Shown: positions 9,741 through 20,465, numbered from the stretch's first letter. The stretch: DNA of 22,500 bases from Chrysomallon squamiferum (GCA_012295275.1 CM022677.1:22117281-22139780), one strand, 5' to 3'. Notes: generated by a model from the letters alone, not told the origin. Translations and numbers: made by a program.

Positions 9741-9817
9741 GTCTTAATACTAACAAATTACACTTGAACATAATTACACCTGTCCACAGGTAGCCTGCAG
9801 TATCTCAACAACAATCT

Positions 9818-9831
9818 GTTACCATGACAAC
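9818..9831. promoter_or_regulatory. RFX X-box-like motif
   Basis: GTTACCATGACAAC has an exact left half and a right half one base off. It is the best of the five, with the 7005 motif. Confidence 0.4.
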
Positions 9832-9954
9832 GAAATTTAATTAATTTAACTTGTTTAAATCTGACAAAAACGTGAGTAAACGAATTTAATATATTTTACC
9901 TGTCAGTGCTACATTTATAGACTTTTGTTAAAATAGATTAAAAAGATAGGACAT

Positions 9955-10150
9955 ACACAGAAACAGACAGACAGACAGATGGATGCATAAATGGATAGGG
10001 TGTTAGTAAAGACAGACAGTCAGACATACATAAACAGACAGACAGATAGATAGGTGGATAGATAGGTAGGTGGATAGACAGAGAAATATATAATTAGGGA
10101 GCATAGATATAGATGGTTGGATGGATGGATGGATGGATAGTTAGGTAGAT
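9955..10150. repeat. Mixed GACA/GATA/GATG tetranucleotide tract
   Basis: GACA runs at 9963-9979 and 10034-10046, GATA/GGTA at 10045-10080, (GGAT)n at 10115-10138. Confidence 0.9.
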
Positions 10151-11745
10151 AGAGAGAATGAGTGAGTTACATGTAACATGCAGATATAGGATGGATAGAC
10201 AAACAAATAGGAAATGCAAGAAAAAAGGATAAAGAGAAAGAATGACAGAATGACAAGATATAAGGAGAGATTAAACAGATTAAGATCAATGGGGGGGAGG
10301 AAAAGGTCATTAATAAAAAAATAATAAGAAGAAAAAGAAAAATTTGGAAAATAAATAAATAAATAATAAAATAAAATAATTAAGAATAAAAACAACAATT
10401 AAAAAATAGAAATAAATAAATAAAAATGTTTTTTTTTTTCTCCACTTAAATATTATTTTTAGTGAAAACAATTAAATAATGAAAAACTTCATTCATCAAT
10501 TTATTATGTAGGTGAGTTCATTTCAAAGTGAGGGGTTACAGATAAAATTATATGACCTTCACCCCAACATGTCAATTAATGGAACAGCCCAGCAAAGAGA
10601 AAACCATTAGTCATTAATTATAGAATAAGTAGAAGTGTGACAGAAATATAATTTAATAATGTGAGTATTAGAGAGAGAGAGAGAGGAACAGTGAAAAATA
10701 TGATTTCAAAGAGATAAAAAAAAAATGATGGATACAATAAGAGAAAAAAATAGAAAAATAAGAAGAAATGAGAAAGAAAGAAAGAAAAAGAGAGATAAAA
10801 TATTTCTTTTAATTAGTTAACAATTAGTCAAGAGGGTACCAAGTTCAAATCTTGATAGCTTCTTCAGTTAATTTTAAATATTATTATTATTATAATAATT
10901 ACTATTATTAAATGACTGTTATACATTATTAATAAGAATTCTAAAAGATTTAAATTAAACAGCGTAATTGGATCTTGAAAAAAAAAATCAAATAAATAAA
11001 AAGCATATAATAATAATAACCATAATAAAAATAATAATTTGATTAATTTACTTTTTGAAAAACTTGTTTTTAACTACACTCTTTAATGTCAGACCTAATT
11101 TTATTTTAATCAAAATCAATATAGCTAAATTTATATTAAAGAAAAAAAAAACAATAATCAGGATTCCATAATTAAAACATTTAGTGAAAATTTTAGAAAA
11201 AGAGTAATAACGTATTATTAAATTTGTGAGTTTATTTGAATATATATACATGCACACACACACCTATGTATGTATGTACATGCATATATATAATATAATG
11301 TATATGTTTATGTGAGTGTATATATATTTATATATATTTATATATACTCAGACACAAACACATACACACACAGACATACAAAATGCCAAAATGAAGAAAT
11401 AAAAGTTAAAAATAACCAGCAACTATGAGTAAACTCACACCTATAACAACACCACAACAACAAAGTTATCTAGAAGAAAAATGTTCCCATCACAGAATGA
11501 AACAAACACGCACAAAACTGAGGTTGGTAAAATAATCCACCACTCTGATCACTAACAATAATAACAATAATCCAAATCCATTAGTGAATTAACATTTTCC
11601 TCCAGTGATTCAGTGTAATCCATTTCCTGTTCAAACAAGTCCACAGAAATCTGCCACTTCTGCTACTAACATGGGTGAACGTTTGAGAACAGCAGACGTC
11701 TGCTACATATGGCCATTATGATGTCAGAATGAGGCAGAACCACAG
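10151..11745. other. AT-rich DNA with short repeats, no gene recognised
   Basis: Contains AAAT repeats at 10345-10430, a short (GA)n at 10672-10684, AAT-rich DNA at 10870-11040, TA-rich DNA at 11250-11345, a TGACCTTCACC motif at 10553-10563 and a 14-bp perfect palindrome at 11691-11704. Frames here are AT-composition artefacts. Confidence 0.6.
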
Positions 11746-11748
11746 TAT

Positions 11749-12085
11749 TACATCCAGCTGGAGGGAGCATGCAGGGGCAGTGGGGGGGTGGTAGACTGAC
11801 GTTACATCTAGTCAGAACAGATGTTGAGGGATCATGGGAAGATGGGGGGGTGACAGAAATAGAGGATGGGGGAACTTGCAGTGAAAGCTGGGGTTAGCAC
11901 AGGTGAAGGGGGGAAAGACACAGAAATTATAACTTGTCATAACAGATGTTGGGGGAACATTGGGAGGTGGTGGGGAGACAGATGTTACAAGTTCTTAGAA
12001 CAGAGACTGGGGGAGCATACAGGGGAAGGTGGGAGGTAATAAAATTACATCTTGCCATGGGAGATGTTGGGTGATGATGCATTAT
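11749..12085 (+). repeat. Diverged G-rich minisatellite, unit about 55-60 bp
   Basis: Units open with ttacatct(t/a)g or variants and continue agaacagatgttgggggaac, then a G-rich tail with runs of four to seven G and gacag. Starts lie near 11749, 11800, 11930, 11986 and 12043. A related G-rich patch lies at 12290-12435. Confidence 0.75.
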
Positions 12086-12574
12086 TATTTATTAAATAAT
12101 ATTTATAATGTCACCTTTCCCATGCTTAGTGAGTTCAAGGGTGACTACAGTGTAAAATAATAAATTAAAATATTTAAAAAAATATATATCCAGACATAAA
12201 CACGTTAAAATAAATGTAAGAAAAATGGTGAAAATGTTAAAATGATGGTAAAAAATAAATGAGTCACATTAAATAATTGTTTGCAAGGGATGTGGGGGTG
12301 GTAGACATGTTGGGGGTGTATGCAGGAGAAGGTGTGTGTGTGGGGGATATGATAATTTTTTTTTTACATCTAGTGTGAATAGGGATTGTGGGCGTGGTGC
12401 AAAGGGTGAGACAGACAGACAGAAATGACCGGTGGGGTTTTGATCTGGTGAATGTTAAAACATTCTAGTGCAGTGGGTTAAGTGTGGGTTTAGAATACAC
12501 TGAAAGGAAATCTAGGTGTGTAGGTCACGTGAGGGACAAACAATACTGAGAAAACAACTGGGTTTAGAAAAGAG

Positions 12575-12576
<2 letters not shown>
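12086..12576. other. AT-rich DNA and a second G-rich patch, no gene seen
   Basis: 12086-12280 is AT-rich; 12290-12435 is G-rich with gggggtg(t/g) and acatctagtgtgaatagg phrases echoing the minisatellite above. Confidence 0.6.
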
Positions 12577-12631
<55 letters not shown>

Positions 12632-12735
12632 GATAAAAAGGGAAAGAGTAATAGAAAGAGACAGGGAGGGAGATATAGAGACACAGAGTGAAAGAAAGAA
12701 AAAGAGAGAGAAAAGGAGAGACAGAACAGAGAAAT
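12577..12735. repeat. (AG)n array and GA-rich tail
   Basis: Pure AG at 12579-12627, then imperfect GA to about 12732. Arg/Glu-rich and Ser/Leu-rich frames are artefacts. Confidence 0.95.
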
Positions 12736-12995
12736 ATTAGAAGTGAGATATAACAGAAAGATGGGGTGGGGTGAACAGAACAATAAACGAAGAGTTCTGT
12801 ATCTGGGGCATGGGGGGAGAGCAGGGACTGTAAGTGGAAAGATAAAAATAGAAGTGAGTCTAGGAATATGAGAAAGGAAGTAGTGGGTAATGAATTGCTC
12901 ACATCGTGTTCTGCTCACAGGTTAAATGTGAGTTTTTACTCATGATTCTACTATTAGGATAATTAACTATCTATTTTTTTTAAAAAAGCATATTT

Positions 12996-13026
<31 letters not shown>

Positions 13027-13059
13027 AAGTACATACATACGTATATATATGTATTATTG
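12736..13059. other. Unremarkable DNA ending in a TA run
   Basis: Non-repetitive purine-rich sequence, then (TA)n at about 13004-13024. Confidence 0.6.
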
Positions 13060-13178
13060 ATGTATATTTGTGTATGTTAGCTTGTATGCATAAAGCTTAA
13101 ACAAGTAACATTGTATACACATATATGTATGTATAGTCACTAGTGGTACTTTTAACATATGTAATTCTGTAGAAATAA

Positions 13179-13271
<93 letters not shown>

Positions 13272-13355
13272 ATGTATGTATTTAGCTTGGTATATTGTAA
13301 CATTGTATATACAGATATACATACATTGGTACCTTTCACATATGTAACTTAGTAA
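13060..13355 (+). repeat. Duplicated segment around (GT)n(GA)n
   Basis: gtaacattgtata...ggtac...acatatgtaa occurs at about 13104-13165 and 13297-13348. Between the copies lie (GT)n at 13181-13213 and (GA)n at 13213-13269, both pure. Confidence 0.85.
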
Positions 13356-13605
13356 AAGGAGGATGAGTATAAAAATGAGAAACAGTGAGCCTGTGAAGAA
13401 GTAAAACAGATTATCTGTAACAAAATAAACATTTCTTCTCTAAGACAAAATTCCTGTTTATACAGCTGTGTTCAGCCCTCCCTTTTCTCTCTCTCTCTCT
13501 TAACCATCTCAGTTTTCTCTCTATCCTTGGTGCATTCTGTATCTCATTATTACTGTTATCCTGTCTGTCTGTCTCAGTATCTGTATGGGTGTGTGTATGT
13601 ATATG

Positions 13606-13607
<2 letters not shown>

Positions 13608-13691
<84 letters not shown>
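13608..13691. repeat. Pure (TC)n, about 84 bp
   Basis: An uninterrupted TC array followed by C-rich tcccccctccc. Confidence 0.97.
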
Positions 13692-13693
<2 letters not shown>

Positions 13694-13770
13694 CCCCTCC
13701 CTTCCCCCTCCTCTCTGTCTGTTAAACATATTCACTGTATGATAAAAGATGAGAACATAATGCCTACATC

Positions 13771-13808
13771 TGTAACAGTTTACTAAAAATGGATTCTTCT
13801 TTCAACAG
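13771..13808 (+). repeat. Dispersed repeat, copy 1
   Basis: tgtaac...agtttactaaaaa, a gatt(c/t)ttct stretch and caaca recur at 14510-14567 with an insertion and several substitutions. Confidence 0.65.
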
Positions 13809-13896
13809 GAAGAAACCATTCACAGACAGTATCAGTTTTCAGAGTAAAGTACAACACAGAAAACACACCACATACACGTTCATATATTCCAGTTTT

Positions 13897-13900
<4 letters not shown>

Positions 13901-13972
<72 letters not shown>
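13901..13972. repeat. Pure (TC)n, 72 bp
   Basis: An uninterrupted TC array, 210 bp after the previous one and in the same orientation. Confidence 0.97.
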
Positions 13973-13973
<1 letters not shown>

Positions 13974-15220
13974 AAAACAGATATGTGCTTGGTCCACATA
14001 ATATAAAAACAATTAGTATTAACCGCATCGCCAACTCAAAATCACTTCCTCATAAATATTCACTATCACACTGCGTGGCGATCTTTTACTTTCAGAGCAA
14101 TAAAAATGATCTCACATTTCACACACACACACAGACACGTATATATAATATATACACAGAAGGTTTACAAAACAATATGTATATTATTTTGTAAAGAAAA
14201 TAATTAACAGATCAACCAGACAAAACTCACTGGCAACAGACATTTTGACTTTATTTAATTGTAAACAAAATAAACTTGTTAATAGTTAATGTATTTGATG
14301 CAGTTATTTATAGGAGTATTTTTGACAGACAAGTAATTTGAACATTGTACAAAGTACTTGTACCCTGAACATTTTCTGTACCATCCCTTCGTTTTTACTT
14401 GTACCAGTTTAACTTTCACAAATGCTGGGGAGACCACTGTAGATATATATATATATATTTCTCTTTCTAACTCCTTCTCCCCCTCAACCCCCCTCTCTCT
14501 CTCAGAACATATGTAACAGTGGCTACATTTGAAATAAGTTTACTAAAAACAGATTTTTCTTACAACATTCATGAACTGTGCGTAAATAACACCATAAACA
14601 AATACTGGCTAATAACCCAACCATAAAACAAAATTATTTATATATATACTCACAAACACACACACACAAAATTATTTATATATCTTAAAGTGTAAAACCT
14701 GCAATTCAATACTATGTTATCTTATAAAGGCAAAATGGCAGATATTTAGTGTATCAGAAAGAACAAAACAACAGAGGTTGTGATGTCATAAGCAATATCT
14801 CCATGGTTACAAGTTTAACAAATACACATCTGTGTAACATATTTATAAAAATATCAACACCAAATGTTTTTTGTTTATTTATTTATTTATTTGTGTGTGT
14901 GTTTAAAATGAATAAATAAGTAAAAAAAATAAATTGAAAAGCTATGTTCAGACATATATTCATATTCTCTATCAATTCTGCCTCTTTAGCTTTGAGGAAC
15001 AGAATTAAAATGTACAAGGGAGATAATCCTATCTATTTTTATCATGGCTAATTTAGGAATCACTGAAGGAAAGAGGAATATTTTATCTTTTTTTTATTAC
15101 ATTTTATATATATTGTTGTCAAACTGATTTGTATAACTTTAATTTGTGTTTCTATTTTTTTTGTTCAGTTATGTGTCTCTCATTATATTTTTAGTCAAAT
15201 CTATTTCAATAAACAAAACA
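13973..15220. other. AT-rich DNA, no gene recognised
   Basis: Contains a TA run at 14440-14458, the second copy of the 13771 repeat at 14510-14567, an X-box-like motif at 14797-14810 and TTTA repeats at 14870-14893. Confidence 0.6.
14797..14810. promoter_or_regulatory. RFX X-box-like motif
   Basis: On the minus strand GTAACCATGGAGAT has an exact left half. Confidence 0.35.
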
Positions 15221-15535
15221 GCAACAGATGTAAGTTAGCTTTAAAAAGCATTATTTTATTTGTTTTGTTTGTTTGTTTATTTATTTGTTTATTATACTCA
15301 TTTGTTTGTTTTTTATTTATTTACTTATTTGTTGTTTTTTTTATTTATTTATTTATTTTGTTTATTAATTTTTTTTTTGTTAATTTATTTACTTATATAT
15401 TTGGTGCAGTTATTAACTTATTTCAGCAAAGGCAGCTTAAAAAAACATTATTTTATTTGTTTTGTTTGTTTGTTTATTTATTTATTGACTCATTTGTTTG
15501 CTTATTTATTTATTTCATTTATTTATTTATTTAAA
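15221..15535 (+). repeat. Two direct copies of an ~80-bp TTTG/TTTA-rich segment
   Basis: agctt(t)aaaaa...cattattttatttgttttg and the following gtttgtttgtttattt occur near 15237 and 15434, with TTTA/TTTG repeats between and after. Phe/Leu-rich frames are repeat artefacts. Confidence 0.85.
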
Positions 15536-15665
15536 AACTAAATAATTACAGAAATAGAAAAATACATTAAAAAATAATATAAATAATAACTGATACTGAT
15601 CTTATTGATAATGTTTCTGTTTACAATAATTTGAACTAACAACCAGAACAGAAAAAGATAAAATA

Positions 15666-15778
<113 letters not shown>

Positions 15779-15781
15779 CAC

Positions 15782-15962
15782 CTAGATTACTGAGGTTGAT
15801 CTCTAACGGAGCCTCTACTCCATTCTCCTCATTGAAAAATGCTCCGTCGTCAAACTTGTAGTCACCCTGTTCATCATCTGCCATCGCAAGGTGAATGTGC
15901 GACAAAACATCTTTCATGTTCGAAGCCTCATTTTCAAGTTTAGTCAGGTGACTAGAGTTATC
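15782..15962 (-). CDS. APC: APC exon B: rest of the N-terminal coiled coil plus a divergent acidic tail
   Basis: The minus-strand acceptor aaacttcag lies above 15962 and the exon opens in phase 0. It encodes 60 codons plus one base and ends at a consensus donor (CTAG|GTGAGT, last exon base 15782). Its first twenty residues (DNSSHLTKLENEASNMKDVL) differ from the human APC sequence I recall at only three positions and continue the heptad pattern of exon A. The rest (ADDEQGDYKFDDGAFFNEEN, then GVEAPLEINLSNLG) is acidic and not recognisable against vertebrate APC. A phase-1 exit means the next exon must start with two completing bases; I found no such APC exon at lower coordinates. An intron at codon 28/29 differs from human, where I recall the first coding exon running to codon 45. 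The donor is followed after eight bases by a (GA)n array. Exon identity is firm; the tail is read only from this sequence. Confidence 0.93.
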
Positions 15963-17135
15963 CTGAAGTTTTTAAATTTAAACATTAAATTAGCGAACTG
16001 AAAATTTTAAAATTTAAAATGAAAAACAATATACAAAGTAAAAAATACCCATCTATTCAATCTCAAGAAATTATTAAATTTAAAAAAAATGAACAAATTA
16101 TTTAAAATTAAAAACTGATCATTTTAAAGTTTAAATTTTTTTTTTTTTTGTTCCTACCCCTTATGTAACTCACCCACAAACTCGACAAGGCCTAAACTGA
16201 ATGGTATTGATTATTAATTCTTATATAAAAGACATTTATTGATTAATTTACAGGTATAATTACCTGGTGCAATAAAAATACTCACAGGTATTATTAGCTA
16301 AATGACAAATTACGTTTATGCAGAAATAACAAACATGAGAATAATGACTTAAAAAATAAAATATTCTGTTTGTTATGGAGCTGATATCAATTAGAAGACA
16401 AATTATGTTTATGCAGAAATAACAAACATCAGAATAATAATAGTAATAATAATTTAAAAAGTAAAATATTCTGTAAGGTACAGAGCAAATATCAGGTAAA
16501 TGAAAAATTGTCTGTATGCTCAAATAACAAACATACTACTACTACTACTAAATGATAAATAATAAATATAAATAATAAATAATAATGAAATAAAATATTC
16601 TTTCCGTTCTAGAGGTAATATTATCTAAATGACAAATTATGTTTGTGTATAAATAATATAATATTGACTAAAATACAAATTATGTTTACATTAGCCAACA
16701 AATAATGTTTATCATTTTATGTTTACAAGATAAATATATTGACTAATATACAAATTATATTTATGTTATAATTATATAAGTGTAATGTTCCTAAAGGAAA
16801 ACAAAAATAATGTTTATTATAAATTACTATAATACTCACTAAAGGAGAAATTATTTTTATTTTAAAATAATATAATATTTACTGAACAACTAATTATGAC
16901 ATGCATTAAAAACAGCCACACACATAGGAACATAGGAATGGAAAATCAAACAAAATTTAAAAAAAAGAAATTTCTTTTATAATATTGAATACAGTGAATT
17001 TTCAGACTAGAATTTGCTTGATACTGAACTACCACGAGATATACAATGAACAGACAGACAGATAAATGGATGGATGAACTGACACAGACACACACACAAA
17101 GAGACAGACAGACAGTCTTTTTTTTAAATGTTTAC
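15963..17135 (-). other. APC intron between exons A and B
   Basis: This 1173-bp intron is bounded by GTAAAC (donor side) and cttcag (acceptor side). It is AT-rich and holds the AT-rich minisatellite at about 16300-16870 plus short GACA and CA runs at 17052-17115. I see no coding sequence in it. Confidence 0.85.
16295..16870. repeat. AT-rich minisatellite inside the APC intron
   Basis: gacaaatta(c/t)gtttatgcag...aataacaaacat...taaaatattctgt recurs with starts near 16304, 16397, 16501 and 16631, then shorter copies near 16674 and 16749. Unit length varies from 75 to 130 bp. Confidence 0.8.
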
Positions 17136-17238
17136 CTGCAGTTCTTGACAGAGATGAGAATTCTCGATTTTAATCCTTCAATTTGTGTGAGAAGTTCATT
17201 GTAAGATGACCTTGACATTCTGCGAATCACTCAACATC
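17136..17238 (-). CDS. APC: APC exon A: 20-nt leader plus N-terminal coiled-coil codons 1-28, with a one-base frame break
   Basis: APC is the scaffold of the beta-catenin destruction complex and also binds microtubules; its N-terminus is a dimerising coiled coil. Read on the minus strand, a pyrimidine-rich acceptor ending ctctag lies just above 17238, the start ATG is at 17218-17216, and the donor is CAG|GTAAAC with the last exon base at 17136. The first 18 codons read MSRSSYNELLTQIEGLKS. The next frame over reads ENSHLCQELQ and ends exactly at the donor in phase 0. Together they align residue for residue with the human start as I recall it (MAAASYDQLLKQVEALKMEN, continuing SNLRQELE; 28 codons). 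ATG to donor is 83 nt rather than 84, so one base is missing around 17163-17171. An in-frame TGA lies four codons above the ATG. The 20-nt leader resembles the short leader on the human coding exon, which implies at least one upstream exon. Confidence 0.85.
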
Positions 17239-17290
17239 CTAGAGTGGAAACCAGACAGTATATTAACTGTGTGTATTGTGAATACATGTT

Positions 17291-17328
<38 letters not shown>

Positions 17329-17735
17329 CAGTAATAATAACAGTAAAAATAACAGTAATAGTAATAATAAAAATAATAATAGTAATAATAACAGTAATAA
17401 TAGTATATCTGCAGAGACTATAAAAATAATGAAAGATCCAACATAACATAATATTTATTTTTCTTTCTTTCCCTCTTTCTTTCAGTCACTCTTATTCTCA
17501 CTCTTTTTTATCTCTCCATCTTAGTCTCTCTGGGTGTATGTCAGTGAGATAAAGCATGTGAAAAAGAAAGTGAAAAAAAAAAAAAAAAAAAAGAAAAAAA
17601 AAGCTATGCATAAATATTTATATTTGAACTTTCAGGTTTTCTTGTATTTATAAACACCTGAATTCTCAGATTTTTAAACATTCTGTTCTGTTCTAAACAA
17701 TCTTAGACTGGGACAATTTCTCACAGAATCACCCT
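17239..17735. other. AAT repeat and pyrimidine-rich DNA upstream of APC exon A
   Basis: (TAA)n lies at about 17291-17325 with imperfect AAT/ACAGTA to 17405, a CTTT-rich tract at 17460-17525 and an A-run near 17571-17602. No exon is seen. Confidence 0.65.
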
Positions 17736-17739
17736 GGAA

Positions 17740-18135
17740 TATTTAAAACCCACCCCACCCAAAGAATATCTCTCATTTACACACTCTTCACTGCATTTCT
17801 ATCTTTCTAATAAACTTGGAGGAAATTTGTCTCTGTACCCCCCCCCACCAGTAAGTCTGTCTTTCTGTATCCTCAGGAATTCTGTCTTTCTACCCCCCAT
17901 AACATATTTCTCTTTCTTCTCTGTAGAAAATACAGCTCCCTCTACTCTCCCCCCCCAATGAATCTCCTCCAACAACCCAATGGAATATTTCTCCCTTCAC
18001 TCCCCACCCCCTTGAAATTTCTCCTTCCATCAAATATCTCATTCTACAAGCATATTTCTCCTTTACTCCCCCCATCAAATATGTCTCCACCTCCTCCCCC
18101 CAGGTAATGTTTTCCCCTCCACTCCCAGTTTTCTG
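17740..18135 (-). repeat. C-rich (G-rich on minus) degenerate minisatellite
   Basis: Repeated phrases such as atatttctcc(t/c)ttcactcccc and (c)cccccatcaaatat, with C-runs of four to nine, spaced about 35-60 bp. The 90-codon Gly/Glu-rich minus-strand frame (17890-18162) is this repeat read through. Confidence 0.7.
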
Positions 18136-18350
18136 AGCAAGCTTCCTGTGAGTTAATGGCATGAAGAACTCAATTTATTTGTGAATAACAAAATAACTGG
18201 AATCTAACAAAAATGCGTCACTGGTGATGAAATATTGACAGACTTTGCATCTTTTTATTCATTTCTCAAGAAAAATGATAAAGAAAAGCAACATGCATAA
18301 AAAAGAAGAAATAAAAAAAATTACTACAAAAGTTAATTTCTGGGTGAGAT

Positions 18351-18352
<2 letters not shown>

Positions 18353-18402
<50 letters not shown>
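18353..18402. repeat. Pure (CT)n, 50 bp
   Basis: An uninterrupted CT array on the plus strand, same orientation as those at 13.6-15.8 kb. Confidence 0.97.
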
Positions 18403-18406
<4 letters not shown>

Positions 18407-18936
18407 CTCTCATAAATTGGAAAGAAATTGAAGATGATAGTATCAAATCTCTATACAAATTACTCAATATTCTGACAGAAAAAAAAAAAGAAGAAAAAAA
18501 AGGAGTTGCAAAATACTTGTCATTAGTTTGATATAAAAATTGATTTACCATTAGATAATTCAATAGAAAAAAAGTGAAAAAAAAGAAAAAAAGTTAAATC
18601 AATAAAATCAATCATGAATCATAGTATGGATTAAATTCAATTAATTATGAGAAAAATTAATTTTTTAGGTCCTGATTTATATAAAAAAAAAAAAAATAAA
18701 AAAATCCAGCAACCAGAATAAATGAGATATTGAGAAACTAGAAGATGACAAATTCAATAGGTGAGGTCAATCTCTTATTGACCTTTGATAGTAATTGTAA
18801 TGTGAGAACAGAGATTGTGTTTCCATTCACTGATCAATATTCTGTCACTTTCGGATTAGATCAATAATTTCATGCAGTGCTATATCCAGATATCCGAAAA
18901 GTTGGTGCTGTTATTGTGAAGGTTTGGGATTTTCAG
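18403..18936. other. AT-rich DNA with a short unique segment
   Basis: A-rich to about 18720. 18740-18930 is non-repetitive and holds the inverted AGGTCAA/TTGACCT pair at 18764-18784. No coding signal. Confidence 0.6.
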
Positions 18937-19095
18937 CACACACACACATATACACAATACATTCCTAAATAACACACAACCACACATACACACACACACA
19001 CACATATACACAATACATTCCTAAATAACACACAACCACACATACACACACACACACACACACACAATACATTCCTAAATAACACACAACCACAT
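18937..19095 (+). repeat. Three-copy minisatellite, period 54-56 bp
   Basis: aatacattcctaaataacac occurs at 18956, 19012 and 19066, each followed by acaaccacacat or acaaccacatcc and a CA run. Copies are near-identical. Confidence 0.95.
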
Positions 19096-20158
19096 CCACA
19101 CTAATATATCTAGAAATAATCAATTTAATAAATAAATAAAAATAATGAATTTAATAAATAAATAAAAAATGACATTACAATATTAATTATATGTATAAAA
19201 TATTATTTACAATTTTGTTTACTTCATAATTTAAAAAAAAATATTATAATTTGTTTTTTAGTTTTAATATATATATATATATATATCCTATACAAAAATA
19301 TAGAAATTACACAAACACAAACAATGAAATGATATTTAAATACATACACACAGTTATAACAAAAACTTCATCCAAGCGTATTTGATTAATAAAAATTTAA
19401 TTACTTCAAAGAAGAGAGCGCTTATGTAAGATCAATGGCGTTGGAGTTATCTCCCCTGTGAGATCAAATGTCTCAAAAGCAGATCTGTCAATTCCACCCC
19501 CCCATCCCCCCCAGTAGCAAGAATCAGCTCAAATGTTCTCTTATCTCACTCAGCACATAATTAATGAGGTTTCTGAAACATCAAAGGAACTAACTAGGCC
19601 ACAATGGTTATCACTGAGAGATCAAAGAAATGTCTGGAAAGCCTAAAGGAGTTAATTGCTAAATAATGAAACAGGCCTTTACCTAGACACACACTGTACA
19701 TTTTTTTAAAACTTTCTACAGTGGAAAGTTAATTGATAAAAAAAAACACAGACACAAAAACAAAATCACCTCTAAATTATTCCATTTACCAAGATATTAT
19801 TTTTAATTTTTTTTTTTTTTTTAATGTACATTTATATAGTTTAGTTGGTTTATTTATTTATATGTAATATCTTTATTTTATTTTATTTCAATTACATATT
19901 ATAATTTTATTTATACATATTAGTTAACTGTTTTATTTATATTTGACTTACTTTATTTCTATTTCCATTTTATTTTAGTTATTTTATATTATTAATTTTC
20001 TAAGTTTAAAATTATTATTATTATTATTATTATTTATTTAGCAATGATTAAACAGATGTTTCCAAAATGTAGTGCTGCAAACCTTTTATTAGACTTTAAT
20101 TTAATGTGTATCCATTATTAATAAATAAAATACAAATGTAAACAAAAATTGACAAAGA

Positions 20159-20159
<1 letters not shown>
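19096..20159. other. AT-rich DNA, no gene recognised
   Basis: Contains AAAT runs, (TA)n at 19268-19286, a less AT-rich unique patch at 19410-19520 with ggagttatctcc, T-rich DNA at 19800-20000 and (TTA)n at about 20011-20032. Confidence 0.6.
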
Positions 20160-20196
<37 letters not shown>

Positions 20197-20340
20197 CCTC
20201 ACTCAAACAATATGTAGCACACATACAGAAATATAAATTCATACATATACATGATAAAAATACACACTCAAATAACAAATAAACACATACAAGCAGTTTA
20301 CACATATATACAAACACACACACACATTCACACGTACAGT
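20160..20340. repeat. Pure (TG)n then imperfect CA-rich DNA
   Basis: TG at 20160-20192; loose CA repeats to 20335 in the opposite sense. Confidence 0.9.
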
Positions 20341-20400
20341 TTATATAAACTTTAAACACATACTAAGATGAACACACTACACACTTTGACAAATTCTTAC

Positions 20401-20460
20401 CTTCAACTTTGAAGCTACATCGTGTTTTGACAAACAGCAAACAGAAATGTAATATACAGT
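20401..20460 (-). other. Candidate 5' noncoding exon end upstream of APC
   Basis: The minus strand carries TTGAAG|GTAAGA, the best donor in the region, with the last exon base at 20401. The bases upstream contain a T-rich stretch and several stops, so any exon here would be noncoding. Its placement 3.2 kb upstream of exon A, which needs an upstream exon, makes it a candidate leader. The 5' limit given is arbitrary. Confidence 0.3.
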
Positions 20461-20465
20461 TCTAT

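Noticed and set aside
10830-10862. tRNA-like B box (agttcaaatcttg) suggesting a SINE
   Set aside because: No matching A box at the right distance, no cloverleaf and no tail. At most a remnant.
12462-12515. A-box-like tagtgcagtgggtta suggesting a tRNA-derived SINE
   Set aside because: No B box follows at the usual spacing.
15260-15541. Phe/Leu-rich 89-93 codon frames resembling membrane protein
   Set aside because: Produced by TTTG/TTTA tetranucleotide repeats in two frames at once.
17890-18162. 90-codon Gly/Glu-rich minus-strand frame
   Set aside because: It is the C-rich minisatellite read on the other strand.
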